A DNA stretch of 64,000 bases from Rosa chinensis (lineage: Eukaryota; Streptophyta; Magnoliopsida; Rosales; Rosaceae): contig NC_037092.1 in assembly GCF_002994745.2 (NCBI RefSeq), positions 24,453,001 to 24,517,000 on the forward strand. The letters run 5' to 3'. Under the pieces are notes generated by a model. The model saw nothing but the letters and a program-made list of their open reading frames with translations, had not been told where the DNA came from and ran no database searches. Shown here piece after piece: positions 1-11,183 of this stretch. The position numbers were made by a program, and so were the translations under genes. The stretch's first letter is position 1. Each line of letters opens with the position of its first letter.

Positions 1-20
1 GATTTCGAACAATCCGGACA

Positions 21-367
21 TTCATTGGTTTTCAATTTTCAATATTAGGTGCAATTGGAAGTTGCAGTTGCAAGCCAATCTCGATCAGAAGACTGAGAAG
101 AGAAAGAACAAGAAGGAAAAAAGCAAATTCCAGATTTTCAGGTATTGTTCTAATGTTCTATGCTACTGTGTTTATCAATTATCATTCAAAGTGATTTCTA
201 ACAACCTGCTCATTCATCAATTTTCAATTTTCAATATTAGGTGCAATTAGAAGTTGGATTTGCAAGTCAGTCTCGATCAGAAAAGAAAAAACAAGAAGAA
301 AAAAAGCTGATTCCAGATTTCCAGGTTCTAATATTGTTCTATGCTAAAGTGTTTATCATTCAAAGTT
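21..367 (+). repeat. Imperfect tandem duplication in the hAT 5' leader
   Basis: A segment of about 160-170 bp beginning TTCAATTTTCAATATTAG occurs at 31-195 and again at 223-367 (offset about 192 bp) with small indels. It lies upstream of the transposase start and may be a duplicated leader exon with its flank, since an AG dinucleotide ends the shared start motif in both copies. Confidence 0.7.
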
Positions 368-414
368 TAGTGTCTTGGCTTGCTTGTTTGAGTTTTTTCT
401 TGCTAGTTTCAATA

Positions 415-2967
415 ATGTTTCCTAGGAAACAACTCTCAGGTTCTCAAAAAAGAAAAAGAAAGAAAAGAGAAGAAGAAATTATTCAATCTCAACTGGGATC
501 TTTAGATAGATATTTTGTTAAAGAAACAAATGAATCTGTTGAAAATCATGTTGAGAATTTAGTAAATGAACCTGAACTACAAATTCATTCTGATGAGTTT
601 ATAGAAAATCAGAATGAGGGGAACGAAGAACTTGGTGATATAGGTGAAAATGAAAGTGACGAAATAGAAAATAATGAAAATCCTTGTCATGATGAAATTA
701 TTGCTAATGAACTTCAATGCTTGAAATCATCTGCTGATTTGAATATTTTTGATCCTAGAGTTTGGGATAGTCTAGATTCAAAAATGAGAGACTTGCTTGT
801 AGAAAAAGGACCTATTACGGAATATGATATCAACTTTCCTAAGGATGAATTAGGTCGGCACTTTTCTTCTAAGTTTTATGTTCGAAAATTACGAAATGGT
901 GAAACTTTTGCTAGAAAATGGTTGATTTACTCGAAAGAGCTAGATAAAGTTTTTTGTTTCTGTTGCAAATTATTTAAAATAGCTCGCTCGAGAAGTCAAT
1001 TAGCAAGTGAAGGGATAAGAGATTGGAAGCATCTTGGTACATCATTGAATTTACATGAAAACAGTTCTGAACACCTCATTAACTTGAGAACTTGGGCTGA
1101 GTTGCGAGTGAGATTGAATAAGAATCAAACAATTGATAAAGAGTTACAAGAGTTAATTAAGAAAGATACTGAACATTGGAAAGAGGTTATGGTCAGAATA
1201 GTTGCTGTTGTGAAATGTTTTGCAAGGAATAATTTGGCCTTTCATGGAACAAATGAAAAAATTTATGAAGATTCTAATGGAAACTTTTTAGGCTTACTTG
1301 AAATGATTGCTGAGTTTGATCCTATAATGAAACAACATTTTCGGCTTATTCAAGATAAAGAAATTCATTATCATTATCTTAGCCATAAAATTCAAAATGA
1401 GTTGATTGGTATGTTGGCCTTAAATGTCAAGAGTGCAATTATTAAAAAAATCAAAGAGGCAAAATATTTTTCGGTAATCCTTGATTGCACTCCTGATGCA
1501 AGTCACAAAGAACAAATGACTTTAATTATAAGATGCGTAGATGTGTTGAGTTCTCCTATAAAAATAGAAGAGTTCTTTTTAGAATTTCTAAATGTGGAAG
1601 ATACATCTGGTTTAGGGCTTTTTAATGAATTACAAGCAGCTTTGAAATCTCTTGATTTAGATATTGATTGTGTGCGAGGATAAGGCTATGATAATGGTTC
1701 TAATGTGAGAGGAAAACACCAAGGTGTTCAAAAAAGATTGCTTGATATAAATCCTAGAGCCTTTTATATGCCGTGTGGTTGTCATTCTCTTAATTTAGTA
1801 TTGTGTGACATGGCCAACTCTTGTCATAAAGCAAAATCTTTTTTTGGAACATGTCAAACAATTTATACGGTGTTCTCTAAATCTACAAAGTGATGGAGTG
1901 TTTTACTTGAATATATAGATGACTTGACTTTGAAATCTTTGTCAACTACACGCTGAGAAAGTCATATTGAAAGTGTCAAAGCTATAAAAACTCAAGCTGC
2001 CCAGATAAAAGAAGCCTTAAAAAAACTGGCAGAAATTAGTGATGATAGAAAAGTGAGTAGGGATGCTGAATCTTTGATATCTGGTGAACTTTCAAGCTTT
2101 GATTTTATTTTAAGTTTGGTTATTTGGCATGACATTTTGTATAAAATTAACTTGGTTAGTAAAAAGTTACAATTCAAAGATATGCTTCTTGATGTTGCCG
2201 TGAAGAACTTAGAGGGACTAGTTTCTTATTTTGAAAAGTATAGGCAAAATGGGTTTAATTTTGCCATGACTGAAGCTAAAGAAATTGCAAATGACATGGG
2301 AGTTGAGCCTATATTTCCTATAAAACGTCATGTTTGCAGAAAAAAGCATTTTGATGAAATTCCAAATACTGAAAGGGAACAACAATCTGCTCAAGAGTCC
2401 TTTAGAACTGATTACTTTTTGGTTTTAGTTGATATGGATCTTTCTCAATTAAAAAGCAGGTTTGAACAAATGAAAACTTTTGAATCTATGTTTGGCTTCT
2501 TGTTTGATGCATCAAAGTTAGCTTATTTGGATGATGATGACTTGAAAAGTTGTTGTTTGAATATTGAAACTGCTTTGAGAAATGGTGATGGTTCTGACAT
2601 TGATGTGAAATATTTGCTTATGGAGTTACAAATTTTGCAGGAGATGTTGCCGAATGAGGCATATGAAACAGATAGGCCTTGGACATCCATTCAAATTATG
2701 GAGTTTGCAAAGAAAATGGATATGTTTCCAAGTGTTATGGTTGCCTATAGGATTTTATTAACTATACCGGTGACGGTAGCATCCGTCGAAAGAAGTTTTT
2801 CAAAATTAAAATTATTAAAATCTTATTTGCAGACTACCATGACTCAAGATAGGCTGAATGGATTAGCTATTTTAACCATTGAAAGAAATATGTTGGTAAA
2901 TGTTAACTATGAGAAGATAATTGATGATTTTGCTTCAAGAAATGCAAGAAGGCATCATTTTAGATGA
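415..2967 (+). pseudogene. ZMYM1-like (TTF zinc finger) hAT transposase, inactivated
   Basis: Starting at the ATG at 415 the protein begins [17 protein letters not shown], the usual lysine-rich start of plant ZMYM1-like hAT transposases. One frame then carries a TTF-type zinc-finger region (about 900-1080), a DUF4371/RNase H-like region ([16 protein letters not shown] at about 1480; GYDNGSN at about 1690) and the C-terminal hAT dimerisation domain (SVERSFSKLKLLKSYL at about 2780). Three in-frame stops interrupt it: TAA at 1681, TGA at 1891 and TGA at 1954. Family motifs place Gln, Arg and Trp at these sites, so each stop is explained by one C-to-T (or complementary G-to-A) change. No frameshift is seen between the blocks, so decay looks fairly recent. 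An upstream in-frame ATG-less extension from 241 is judged to be leader sequence. Confidence 0.85.
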
Positions 2968-3197
2968 TTTGTAATTTTTTTTATATGGGGTTTTGGTTTT
3001 ATGTCCCCCCCATTTGTATAAAATTTCTTTATGTAATAAAATTGGTGTGGGGATGAGCTGCCTAGCTTGACTGGGTTCCAAACCCCTAAATAAAGGATTT
3101 AGATTATGACATTTTGTAAGAATCATTACATTTATATTTCGGCTAGTTGGGCACACACAAAAAATTTCGCCTAAGGCATCAAAAAGCTCAGAACCAG

Positions 3198-3200
<3 letters not shown>

Positions 3201-3248
<48 letters not shown>
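3201..3248. repeat. (TA)n microsatellite
   Basis: About 24 uninterrupted TA units directly next to the hAT right terminus. Confidence 0.95.
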
Positions 3249-3249
<1 letters not shown>

Positions 3250-3364
3250 CAACGTTCCAAAGAGGACGTCTGTGAAGCAGGCAAACTGTGGATGAAATAC
3301 GTGTCACAGCTCCATCACCTTTGGTTAATCGATCATCGTTTGATGTACAGAAATTTCAGTCTTC

Positions 3365-3603
3365 AAAGGGTAGTGGGAAACTGATCGAGAATATCTAGTT
3401 TGGTGCCTAAAACATCACAACTAGCTAGTCGACGACTAAGAAGGGAAACCCAAATTATATTGCTTCACTTGATCAACATGCACTAAAGGGTAGTGGGAAA
3501 CTGATCGAGAATATCTAGTTTGGTGCATAAAACATCACAACTAGCTAGTCAACGACTAAGAAGAGAACCCAAATTATATTGCTTCACTTGATCAACATGC
3601 ACT
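3365..3603 (+). repeat. 120-bp tandem duplication upstream of the HyPRP gene
   Basis: The block beginning AAAGGGTAGTGGGAAACTGA at 3365 is repeated at 3485, 120 bp away, with only a few substitutions and a one-base deletion. The second copy ends about 125 bp before the TATA box of the downstream gene, so any cis-elements in the unit are present twice in its promoter region. Confidence 0.9.
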
Positions 3604-3728
3604 AACTTACAAATAGCTAGCTAATTTCAGCTGGTACTGTATCACACATCTTTTTTTTTTCACTCCCTTCCAATCAATCAGATTCTCAAAACAACAAGTT
3701 CATTGCTAAACCTCACCATCTTCTCGCC

Positions 3729-3735
3729 TATAAAA
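3729..3735 (+). promoter_or_regulatory. TATA box of the HyPRP gene
   Basis: TATAAAA lies in the context GCCTATAAAACAAGG, 71 bp before the ATG at 3806, giving an expected transcription start near 3760 and a leader of about 45 nt. Confidence 0.75.
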
Positions 3736-3805
3736 CAAGGCATCCCCTCCCTCCAGTGAAGCACCCAAACAACCCATTAATATCCCACTTCGATCACTTT
3801 CAGCA

Positions 3806-4180
3806 ATGGCTTCTTCTACCAATCTCTCTGCAACCCTTCTCGTCTTCTCAGTCCTTCTCTACCCACCACCAATACTGGCACAAACACCATTAACCCCGGT
3901 ACCAACACCAGCACCAGCTATGGAAACTTGCCCGAGAGACTCGCTGAAGTTAGGGGTTTGTGCAGGCCTTCTGGGACTCGTGAACGTTAAAATTGGATCG
4001 TCAGCAACCAGTCCCTGCTGTGCACTGCTTGAAGGCTTGGCTGATTTGAAGGCTGCTCTTTGTCTTTGCACCGCGCTTAAGGCCAATGTGCTCGGTATTA
4101 ACTTGGACGTGCCAATTGCTTTGAATTTGATTGTTAGTGCTTGCCAGAAAACTGTCCCTCCTGGTTTTAAATGTGAATAA
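3806..4180 (+). CDS. 14 kDa hybrid proline-rich protein (DC2.15-like, 8CM domain)
   Basis: A 124-aa secreted protein of the plant cell-wall HyPRP family, related to lipid-transfer proteins. Residues 1-25 form a hydrophobic signal peptide ending near LAQ. A short proline/threonine-rich linker follows (PLTPVPTPAPA). The rest is the eight-cysteine domain with spacing C...C...CC...CxC...C...C, all eight cysteines present, ending GFKCE. Length and architecture match the family and there is no intron, as is usual. The ATG at 3806 is the first in frame after a TATA box at 3729, and an AATAAA follows at 4291. Members act in the extracellular matrix, in wall structure, development or stress responses; the exact role here cannot be told from sequence. 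It appears intact. Confidence 0.93.
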   Translation: MASSTNLSATLLVFSVLLYPPPILAQTPLTPVPTPAPAMETCPRDSLKLGVCAGLLGLVNVKIGSSATSPCCALLEGLADLKAALCLCTALKANVLGINLDVPIALNLIVSACQKTVPPGFKCE

Positions 4181-4290
4181 GATGATTATAAGATTATTCT
4201 TGTGCTTGGTTTCAGTGGTCTTAATGTTGGGGGTTTGTTTGGAGAGTGATGCCTAATCTGGTACATTAACAAGGGAAGCCTGTTTGCCTG

Positions 4291-4296
4291 AATAAA
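4291..4296 (+). other. Poly(A) signal of the HyPRP gene
   Basis: AATAAA lies 110 bp after the stop codon, in a T-rich 3' region. Confidence 0.55.
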
Positions 4297-4339
4297 TCTT
4301 CTGTAACGCTCCTTGTAATTTTGTAGTATTTATTATGCT

Positions 4340-6107
4340 TTGTCTACTTATATCTCCACGACTTTACATATGATCATTTCTTCTCTTCTTTTGAGAAAGA
4401 CAACAAGAAAAACAACAAAATAAGGGAAATCGGGGGATAAGATGGAGCACTGATAAAAGGAGATTGATTCTGATATCCTGTTCAGATACCAATTTGATGT
4501 TAAAAATTTGGAACGAAAACTTAGCAATTAACCTGTCTAGCTCAAGAAAATACAGCTACAAGCATATCCCGGATCCTCTCCTTGGTTACTCCTCATCCTC
4601 TGTTTGTTCTTGGCTTTTTGCTTCAGCCGTTGATTCAATATCCGAGGGTCTGTAATAATCCACGTCAACAAATGACCCTTGAAGACTCCAATTTTGGCCT
4701 TTTGAAGACTAACGACGTCTGTATCCGTCATCTGAGCCTCAATCCCGTTCCTGTTCTTCTTCTTCTTCTACTTTCTCTATTGGCAGTTTTTGTTTTCTAC
4801 TGTAGTTTCCTGAAATTCATTCTATCACCTTCTCTCTGACCTGTTTCGTATCTTCGCCTCTGACTATTATACTTACAAAATCCCAAGCCACAGTACCACA
4901 CTTCAGCAACACATGGTTGATTTACTTCATTGATTTGTGAATCTCACTCACCAGACGAGTGATCAGAAGAAGACAGGTAGAAGATGTCGTCATTGAAACT
5001 TGAGTGCAATTTATATATCCAATTACAGAGAGGAGATAGAGTCATATTGAAAGTGAAATTAATATATCCATTTACAGAGAGGAGATAGAGTCACCAGTCA
5101 TAGAGAAAAACCATATATACCAAACTGTTAAAAGCTGCTTGGTTTCTTAAATTTGAAAGGATATAGAATCATTCTCGCTGATGATGGTTTCTCGCATACG
5201 ATGGTGGAGATATATTATTGTATCATTTGGAATGCCATCAATTATATTTACTAATTTTTTCAATAAAAATAAAATAATTGATAATCTTTTATGATAGAAT
5301 CCTGGATTTCTAATCCACAATACCAGATTAATGATTTCCTCTCCTACGGCTCATCTCATGGAAAAACCCAGCGAAAGTTTGATAGATAACAAAAAATTTC
5401 CACAGTGAAGCCATTTTTCTTAAATCGATCTAAAACCCATTGTTGGTAGCCATTGTTTCGATTACAATCTTCAACGAACAGAGCTGAACAAGGAGAAAAG
5501 GGAATAGGAAAACAAGGCGTCGCTCTATCTTCTACTTTTTTCTTCGACTCTGTTAATGGAAAAAACGGAGAAAGCAGCTCTGTTTGTCTTGGAAACTATA
5601 TTTTATGAAAATTTAATGGCCAAATACTGAGGTGGTTAAAATGTGGCCTTTAGATAGTTAATGGCTGTATAAGAATAAAAGCCAAATACAAACAACTTGG
5701 ATAGAGAGCAGTCAAGAAGAGGATCCGGATCCATGTCGATGACTGGATCAGAAAATTTTCTCTTCAAAATCTTTCTTTTGGACTTTTCAAAATTTTCTTT
5801 GCAACCTTCGTAAAGAAGTGATGAAAATTTAACAATGTTGATTACGGTCTTCAATGTAAACTTTTGAAACATTCCGTCTCATATTTTATTGCATATATTG
5901 AATTTTATAAAACTACAACATTCTTTGGAGGAAACCAAAATTCATGAGTTTTTTTTTTTGAGATAGATGATAGTGATCATAGCAATCAATGAGCTAACTA
6001 TGACGAAAGTATAGATAGTCGGTGATATATTAGGGTAACCAAAATCCTAAACCATAATTAATGAACTTTTACGACGATAAATTTGAATCATGCGTATAGT
6101 GTCAATA
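4340..6107. other. Intergenic, no gene recognised
   Basis: AT-rich DNA with only short random open frames. Pyrimidine-rich stretches and a GGATCC-containing segment near 4570 resemble, in reverse complement, a segment near 5720, but too weakly to call an element. Confidence 0.5.
4991..5091 (+). repeat. Short tandem duplication (about 50 bp unit)
   Basis: Two adjacent copies end with the shared string TTACAGAGAGGAGATAGAGT, at 4991-5042 and 5043-5091. Confidence 0.7.
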
Positions 6108-6303
6108 AAGAGATTTTTACATAGGACAAACATACCATGTAGCTGGTAGGACTGCCCAATAAGTGAACATGCAATGAGATGTTTCAAGTATTTCATTTTA
6201 ATAAGTAAGGATAGTTTTGGAACGCACTTTAAATTTTATGGGTTTTGATTGGGCTGTCCCACCGCCACGTGGTACGTTTGCCTTATGTAAGAATTTCTCG
6301 TGT
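6108..6303. mobile_element. Small MITE with about 50-bp inverted ends
   Basis: The left end (GATTTTTACATAGGACAAAC then CCATGTAGCTGGTAGGACTGCCC) is matched in inverted order by the right end at 6250-6303, which contains GGGCTGTCCCACCGCCACGTGG and GCCTTATGTAAGAATTTC. GTGTCAA occurs just outside both ends but does not abut cleanly, so the TSD and family are uncertain. Confidence 0.6.
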
Positions 6304-6966
6304 CAACATCCTTCAGGTGCCAATGGCCGATCTTAGCAACCAAGGGCTATGCAGTAATTATAAGCATCCTCATTTTGTGAGAATGAAATGAAGTATACTT
6401 ATTCTTCTTATAGGTTTTATACAATAGTTATGTATGTGATCCATGAGTGGCTAGCCAATTAATTCATTAGAATCTTTGATTAACTGAACCATTCGTTCCT
6501 ATCTATGCACCATGTGTGCCTTGCTTGTTTTAGTATTTTTTTGACAAGTTGGTTAGCCTATACTAGCAATTGGCTCTTCTATGAGTCTTTTCAAAAGTAT
6601 TAAATGTTCATGTACCACAATTGCATGTTTGACGTGAGTGACTAGTAAAATATATTTCTCATTTTGAAAGCGATGCACTTTCCTTTTTGTAATAAGCACT
6701 AGAACGCTCAAGTCTTACGGAATAGTCTTGTACTAGTGTAGGCCTAGTTTTGCTTATTTTAGTGCATGTTCTATTCTGACCTTATTTGGTTCATTTATAC
6801 AATGAAAATTTCACCCATAATTTTTTTTTTTTTAAATCTAGTGAGAATACCATTGTAAGGAAGGTTGAGCTTGCCAAATGATTGATATTTATTACTCCAT
6901 GCAGGTCATTAACAAGTACAAGTATAGACAATTTTTCTTCCTCGAATATTTTTACATAATTTCAAC
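6304..6966. other. Intergenic, no gene recognised
   Basis: AT-rich sequence without a coding signature, RNA gene or clear repeat border. Confidence 0.5.
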
Positions 6967-7190
6967 TTTTTTTGAGACGAAAAGGTCAACCATATATATA
7001 TTCAGCAAGCAATACAATTGTGGTGCCGACAATAAGAATCATTACGTAGAGTACACTACAAAGTCCACCCTTAAAACAGAGCAAACTACCTAACACACTC
7101 GTAGCACACTCACCTTTTAGGATCAAGCTCAGAACAAAGAAGAGTAGAACCCCAAAAAAGAGCAAAAAAGACAACAGGGTCTCTTTATTC
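6967..7190 (-). mobile_element. LINE 3' tail fragment
   Basis: A poly(T) followed by TTGAGACGAAAAGGTCAACC resembles the reverse complement of the LINE tails seen elsewhere here (for example 36301-36340). No coding region remains; the right border is approximate. Confidence 0.45.
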
Positions 7191-7213
7191 TTTGCGACAT
7201 TTTCTACTCTCTC

Positions 7214-8125
7214 TTTTTTTTTTTTTTTTTTTGAGGAGCTCTTTTATTTATTATTATTATTTTTAGGCAAAATAGAAACTCCAATTACTCAATCGGCCGC
7301 GGAAAGCATACATTGGGGGGACATAGACCATATCCCCAAGTAAAACCGTGGTTACAGGTACTATCGAGCCAAAGGGCCCAAACTCTAACCACAATACGCC
7401 CCTTTTAAAGATTACAAAGTTCATATAATCCCGAGATTCCTAGTAATACCTTGTAGTCAACAGCACAGAAAATTGCGTCCTCTTTGACACCGTGTCCAAA
7501 AAGTACCAAACCACGTACAAGGATCCCTCGTTGCAACTTTTTCTACTCAAGTAGACAAAATAAACAAATGAAAAAGAAAACCTAGCATCTTTTGAGTAAA
7601 AAAAGATGCACACCCAACAGTAAAAATAAAAAACCTGGACTCCATCTCAATCCAATACATCCTAGTGATCCCAACCCATATTAAGCATATGGAGCCCAAT
7701 AGCCCAATTGAGAAAACCTAGCAGACAGCTTCTCTGCTACCACACACCCGTCGACGTCCTCCAAAGACCCTTCCCCGTCGTCATCTGGCACCCATGCCAT
7801 CAGTCGGCTTCCAATCATTTCCATCAATTGTGACCCGGCTGCAAACAACACCGCCGACGAGATCACCGAAGCCATCACCCCCAAAAACTACGAAGTAGCT
7901 CCATCATGACGTCGTTGGCTTGCAACGCCGCCACCAGAAAAAGAACCTTGATCCGGCATCGATCTGATTTGAGAATCCAACTCAAAATCTGTGAAGAACA
8001 AGGAAATTCCTGCCCTTGACAAAACCACCGAAATTCCAACGCAAAATCCCCATGAGAGACGAAGAAGGTACAAGGTCGATGAACAGAAAGTTCGACGGCC
8101 AAGAAACCCTAGCAGAGCACTAGGT
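7214..8125 (-). mobile_element. LINE-derived non-coding retroposon
   Basis: Read on the minus strand the element starts near 8125 with GTGCTCTGCTAGGGTTTC and ends in a poly(A) (poly(T) at 7214-7232). The start resembles that of the retroposon ending at 37572 (TTGCTCTGCTAGGGTT) and the CTAGGGTTT starts of the ORF1-bearing LINEs here. No endonuclease, reverse transcriptase or ORF1 domain can be read. Flanks share TTTCTACT, but not flush with the element, so a TSD is not proven. Confidence 0.5.
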
Positions 8126-8173
8126 GAGAAAAAATGTATTTCTACTTAATAAATGTATATAAAATATGACTAC

Positions 8174-8724
8174 TGTTGGAGGTGAAAAATTCCATAGAGG
8201 AGTTTGACCCAACAATTAATGTGGACTGGAGCGGAAGCTAACCTGGGAACAATCGAGAAACTTCCCTCGAGCGTTGACCTGGAGTTTGACCGGCGGCTCG
8301 AGGAGAAAGGGGGGTATCTGCAGAAAACCCTCCGATGCCTAAGTCAGTACGTTTCTTAGTTGTGGAGTAGGGATAATAGGAATTCGATGGATTACCTAGA
8401 CGTCGAGCCTCCTTTATATAGGCGATGACTTACTCCAGGAACAAGCCGCCATTATTTTTGCTTTGATGGATGCATTTATTTACACACTTATAATGACAAT
8501 TATTGCTGCACTAATAACAGTTAATCATTACATACTTACGACCATCATAAACCATCATTCATTACGTATTTATGATAGTCATTCATTGTGCACTTATAAT
8601 CATAATCATTGTACGTAGTTATTGTCGTAATAATCGCCGCATTCATGACTGAAATTTAACGCCATACTAACTGCGGAGTTAATCGCCTTAATTACAAGCC
8701 CAGCAGAATTTGACCACTCCCACA
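8174..8724 (-). repeat. LTR (3' LTR of the minus-strand element)
   Basis: Begins TGTTGGAGGTG and ends CTCCCACA. It contains a TTTATATAGGCG segment that could serve as a TATA box on the other strand. Confidence 0.92.
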
Positions 8725-8808
8725 ATGCCCCCCAATTTTCTCTTTGGACACTCGTCCTAAGAGGAAATTTCCATTCTCTGGCTGCTTCAAATCTTGCCTC
8801 GAATATTT

Positions 8809-9004
8809 CCTTGAGCCCTGGCCGTCCCAATTCTTTCCTCGAGCCCTGGCCGCCCCGATTCTTTCCTCGAGCCCTGGCCGCCCCGATTCTTTCCTCGAGC
8901 CCTGGCCGCCTCGATTCTTTCCTCGGGCCCTGGCCGCCTCGATTCTTTCCTCGGGCCCTGGCCGCCTCGATTCTTTCCTCGGGCCCTAGTAGCCTCGATT
9001 CTTT
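8809..9004. repeat. 28-bp minisatellite, seven units
   Basis: Seven consecutive 28-bp units of the type CCTCGAGCCCTGGCCGCCCC plus GATTCTTT fill the middle of the LTR element. Because 28 is not a multiple of three, all frames read repeat-like peptides; these are not genes. Confidence 0.95.
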
Positions 9005-9340
9005 CCTCAAGGCGAAGATTCATTTTGCAGCATGAGACATGGAATTGCCCTCATTTCCCTTTGAATCTGATCAACAACATTTTATTCTCCATAGCCACCG
9101 GCCTTGGGTATTTACTCTGGCCACCAGCCTTACACATACATTTCAACAACACTGACCACAAATATATTTCAAATATAAAAAGAAAAAGTCAGAATATGAT
9201 TCTTAAAGGAAAGAACGCTAGTCTACGTTACCCAGACTTTTGTCACTTCGGGCTTGTATTCCATCAGTCCCAGTCCTTAGTGACAGAAATAGAATCCCGT
9301 CAGGGGCAGCTTCCGCCATCACTTTTTAGGGAAAAATGTT

Positions 9341-9357
9341 TCCCACAGACGGCGCCA
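9341..9357 (-). other. Primer-binding site of the LTR element
   Basis: The minus strand reads TGGCGCCGTCTGTGGGA just inside the 5' LTR, a tRNA-complementary primer site type common in plant Gypsy-like elements. Confidence 0.7.
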
Positions 9358-9359
9358 CT

Positions 9360-9912
9360 TGTTGCAGGTGAAAAATTCCGTAGAGGAGTTTGACCCAACA
9401 ATTAATGCGGAATTGAGCGGAAGCTGACCTGGGAACAATCGAGAAACTTCCCTCGAGCGTTGACCTGGAGTTTGACCGTCAGCTTGAGGAGAAGGTTGGG
9501 GGGGGGGGGGCGCTACCCGCAGAAAACCCTCCGATGCCTAAGTCAGTACGTTTTGTGGAGCAGAGATAATTGGAATTCGATGGATTACCTGGACATCGAG
9601 CCTCCTTTATATAGGCGATACTTCAGGAACAAGCCGCCATTATTTCTGCTTTGATGGCTGCATTTATTTACACACTTATAATGACAATTATTGCTGCACT
9701 AATAACAGTTAATCATTACATACTTACGACCATCATAAACCATCATTCATTGCGTATTTATGATAGTCATTCATTGCGCACTTATAATCATAATTATTGT
9801 GTGTAGTTATTGTTGTAATAATCGCCGCATTCATGACTGAAATTTAACGCCATACTAACTGCGGAGTTAATCGCCTTAATTGCAGGCCCAGCAGAATTTG
9901 ACCACTCCCACA
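9360..9912 (-). repeat. LTR (5' LTR of the minus-strand element)
   Basis: Begins TGTTGCAGGTG and ends CTCCCACA, followed by the TSD ACTAC. A G12 run near 9490 is the main difference from its partner. Confidence 0.92.
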
Positions 9913-10637
9913 ACTACTGAAAAAGTAATTCGTTGTGAAGCTCTATTTGCCTCTTTGATGATGAAAATTGCATTCCCCAAATGGCCAAACCTAGGATGCT
10001 TATATCATTCCTAGTGCGAATCTTTACAGCATCTAGATCTACACCACATTGAGCTCACTTTCAAGTAATACTATTCATCCACCACTCACGACAACATCCA
10101 AATCTGTCCCCCAACTCATATGTTCTTCTGGTAGCATGCAATCCATCAACTCACAATTGAAACCACATTCAAGCAACATGAAGATTATCACAGTAAAACA
10201 TCAAAGATTTACAATTCACACACAGCTGACCTCAGTGGCGGAGCTAGAAATTTAAATTTACTGGGGCACGAAAAGAAATTAATAATATTAAAATATAAAA
10301 ATTCCGTTAAAATAACTCCAATGTGCTATTTATACTCGATGTTTTCTGCAACAGGATCTAATTTTATTTTCAAGCATTTTAACATCTTTGTCAAAAAAAA
10401 AAAATTGATGTTAATAAAATATTTTTTAAATAATTTCGGCATTGGATTTAAAACTCTATAAGTAAAAAGAAAATATGAATAATTAATTATGTGATTGATG
10501 CCAAAAGTTTCGGAATTAGAGGTACTCTAATATGTATCTAAATATTAAATAATCAAAAGTTCAAGACCTAGGTCCAAAAGGGACAAAACTGATCTGCATT
10601 CATTCTTCTTTTTCCTTTAGTCTAAAAAAAGAACCAA

Positions 10638-10709
10638 GACGGCCAAGGGAATCGAACCCACAACAACAAAGTTAAGAGCTCTGTGCTCTACCAACTGAAC
10701 TGGCCTATC
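10638..10709 (-). tRNA. tRNA-Lys(CTT)-like pseudogene
   Basis: The minus strand contains a good D arm (GTTCAGTTGGTAGAGC), an anticodon arm CAGAG-CTCTTAA-CTTTG giving anticodon CTT (plus-strand 10674-10676), and a T-loop motif GGGTTCGATTCCC. The T stem is partly mispaired and the 7-bp acceptor stem does not close, so it is probably a decayed copy. It lies about 30 bp from the Pack-MULE left end. Confidence 0.45.
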
Positions 10710-10972
10710 ATTCATTCATTCTTCCCGTTAATATATTATGGGGAGTGAAATTTGCACACCCAAATTTGCAAACCACACACCCTTTCATTTTTTTTAATAA
10801 TATTTCAACTCATGTCTTTCTGCACTTCCTAAAATACCCTCAAAGTTAGATTTTTCTTTTTCTTTTTCTTTTTGGGTCTTTTCTCTCTCTCTCTCTCTGA
10901 TCCTTCTTTCTCAGTTCGGTGGTGCTTCCATTATCATTAATCTCAATCTCTTTATTCATTTCTGAAGCTTTC

Positions 10973-11176
10973 AGTCAAGTATCGAGTAAATCGGTATGTA
11001 TATTCATCTTACATTGAAGTATAAATAGGATTACAAAAGTAGAGCATACAGTTCAATGAATCATTAGCCCTAGTTGCAGATCGGTTGTCAATTCTAAAAG
11101 GTAGACATAATCATTCCGATCTAGATCTGCATAATCATTCCGATCTTGATCTGCACATGGTTGACAACTCACGACA
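10973..11176 (-). repeat. Copia 3' LTR (204 bp)
   Basis: Carries ATAATCATTCCGATCT twice (about 24-bp tandem duplication near 11108-11155); the other LTR has one copy. Confidence 0.9.
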
Positions 11177-11183
11177 CTCCCCC

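Larger units (their letters stand above)
1..3202 (+). mobile_element. hAT DNA transposon, 3' portion (5' end outside window)
   Basis: The right end reads ...CAGAACCAGCCCTA at 3189-3202, which on the other strand starts TAGGGCTGGTTCTGAG, a terminus typical of plant hAT elements carrying ZMYM1-like transposases. The transposase remnant at 415-2967 lies in the same orientation. The left terminus is not in the window, so the 8-bp TSD cannot be tested. A (TA)n tract begins at the right border. Confidence 0.75.
8174..9912 (-). mobile_element. Non-autonomous LTR retrotransposon, complete, no coding capacity
   Basis: Two LTRs of 551 and 553 bp start TGTTG and end CCCACA, flanked by the identical 5-bp TSD ACTAC (8169-8173 and 9913-9917). 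The interior is only 635 bp. On the minus strand the primer-binding site next to the 5' LTR is TGGCGCCGTCTGTGGGA, and a G-rich polypurine tract (GGGGGGCAT) abuts the other LTR. No gag or pol motif is present, so it must have been moved in trans, probably by a Gypsy-type partner judging by the primer site. The LTRs differ by roughly 3-5%. Confidence 0.92.

Noticed and set aside
2935..3252. Open frame with an Ile-Tyr repeat N terminus
   Set aside because: It is the translated (TA)n tract plus the hAT 3' end.
4550..5760. Weak inverted similarity around GGATCCTC and TTGGCTTTT, suggesting a long-TIR element
   Set aside because: Identity is low and no border or TSD could be fixed.
8606..9035. Several overlapping arginine/glycine- or proline-rich open frames on both strands
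   Set aside because: They are readings of the 28-bp minisatellite in different frames inside a non-coding LTR element.
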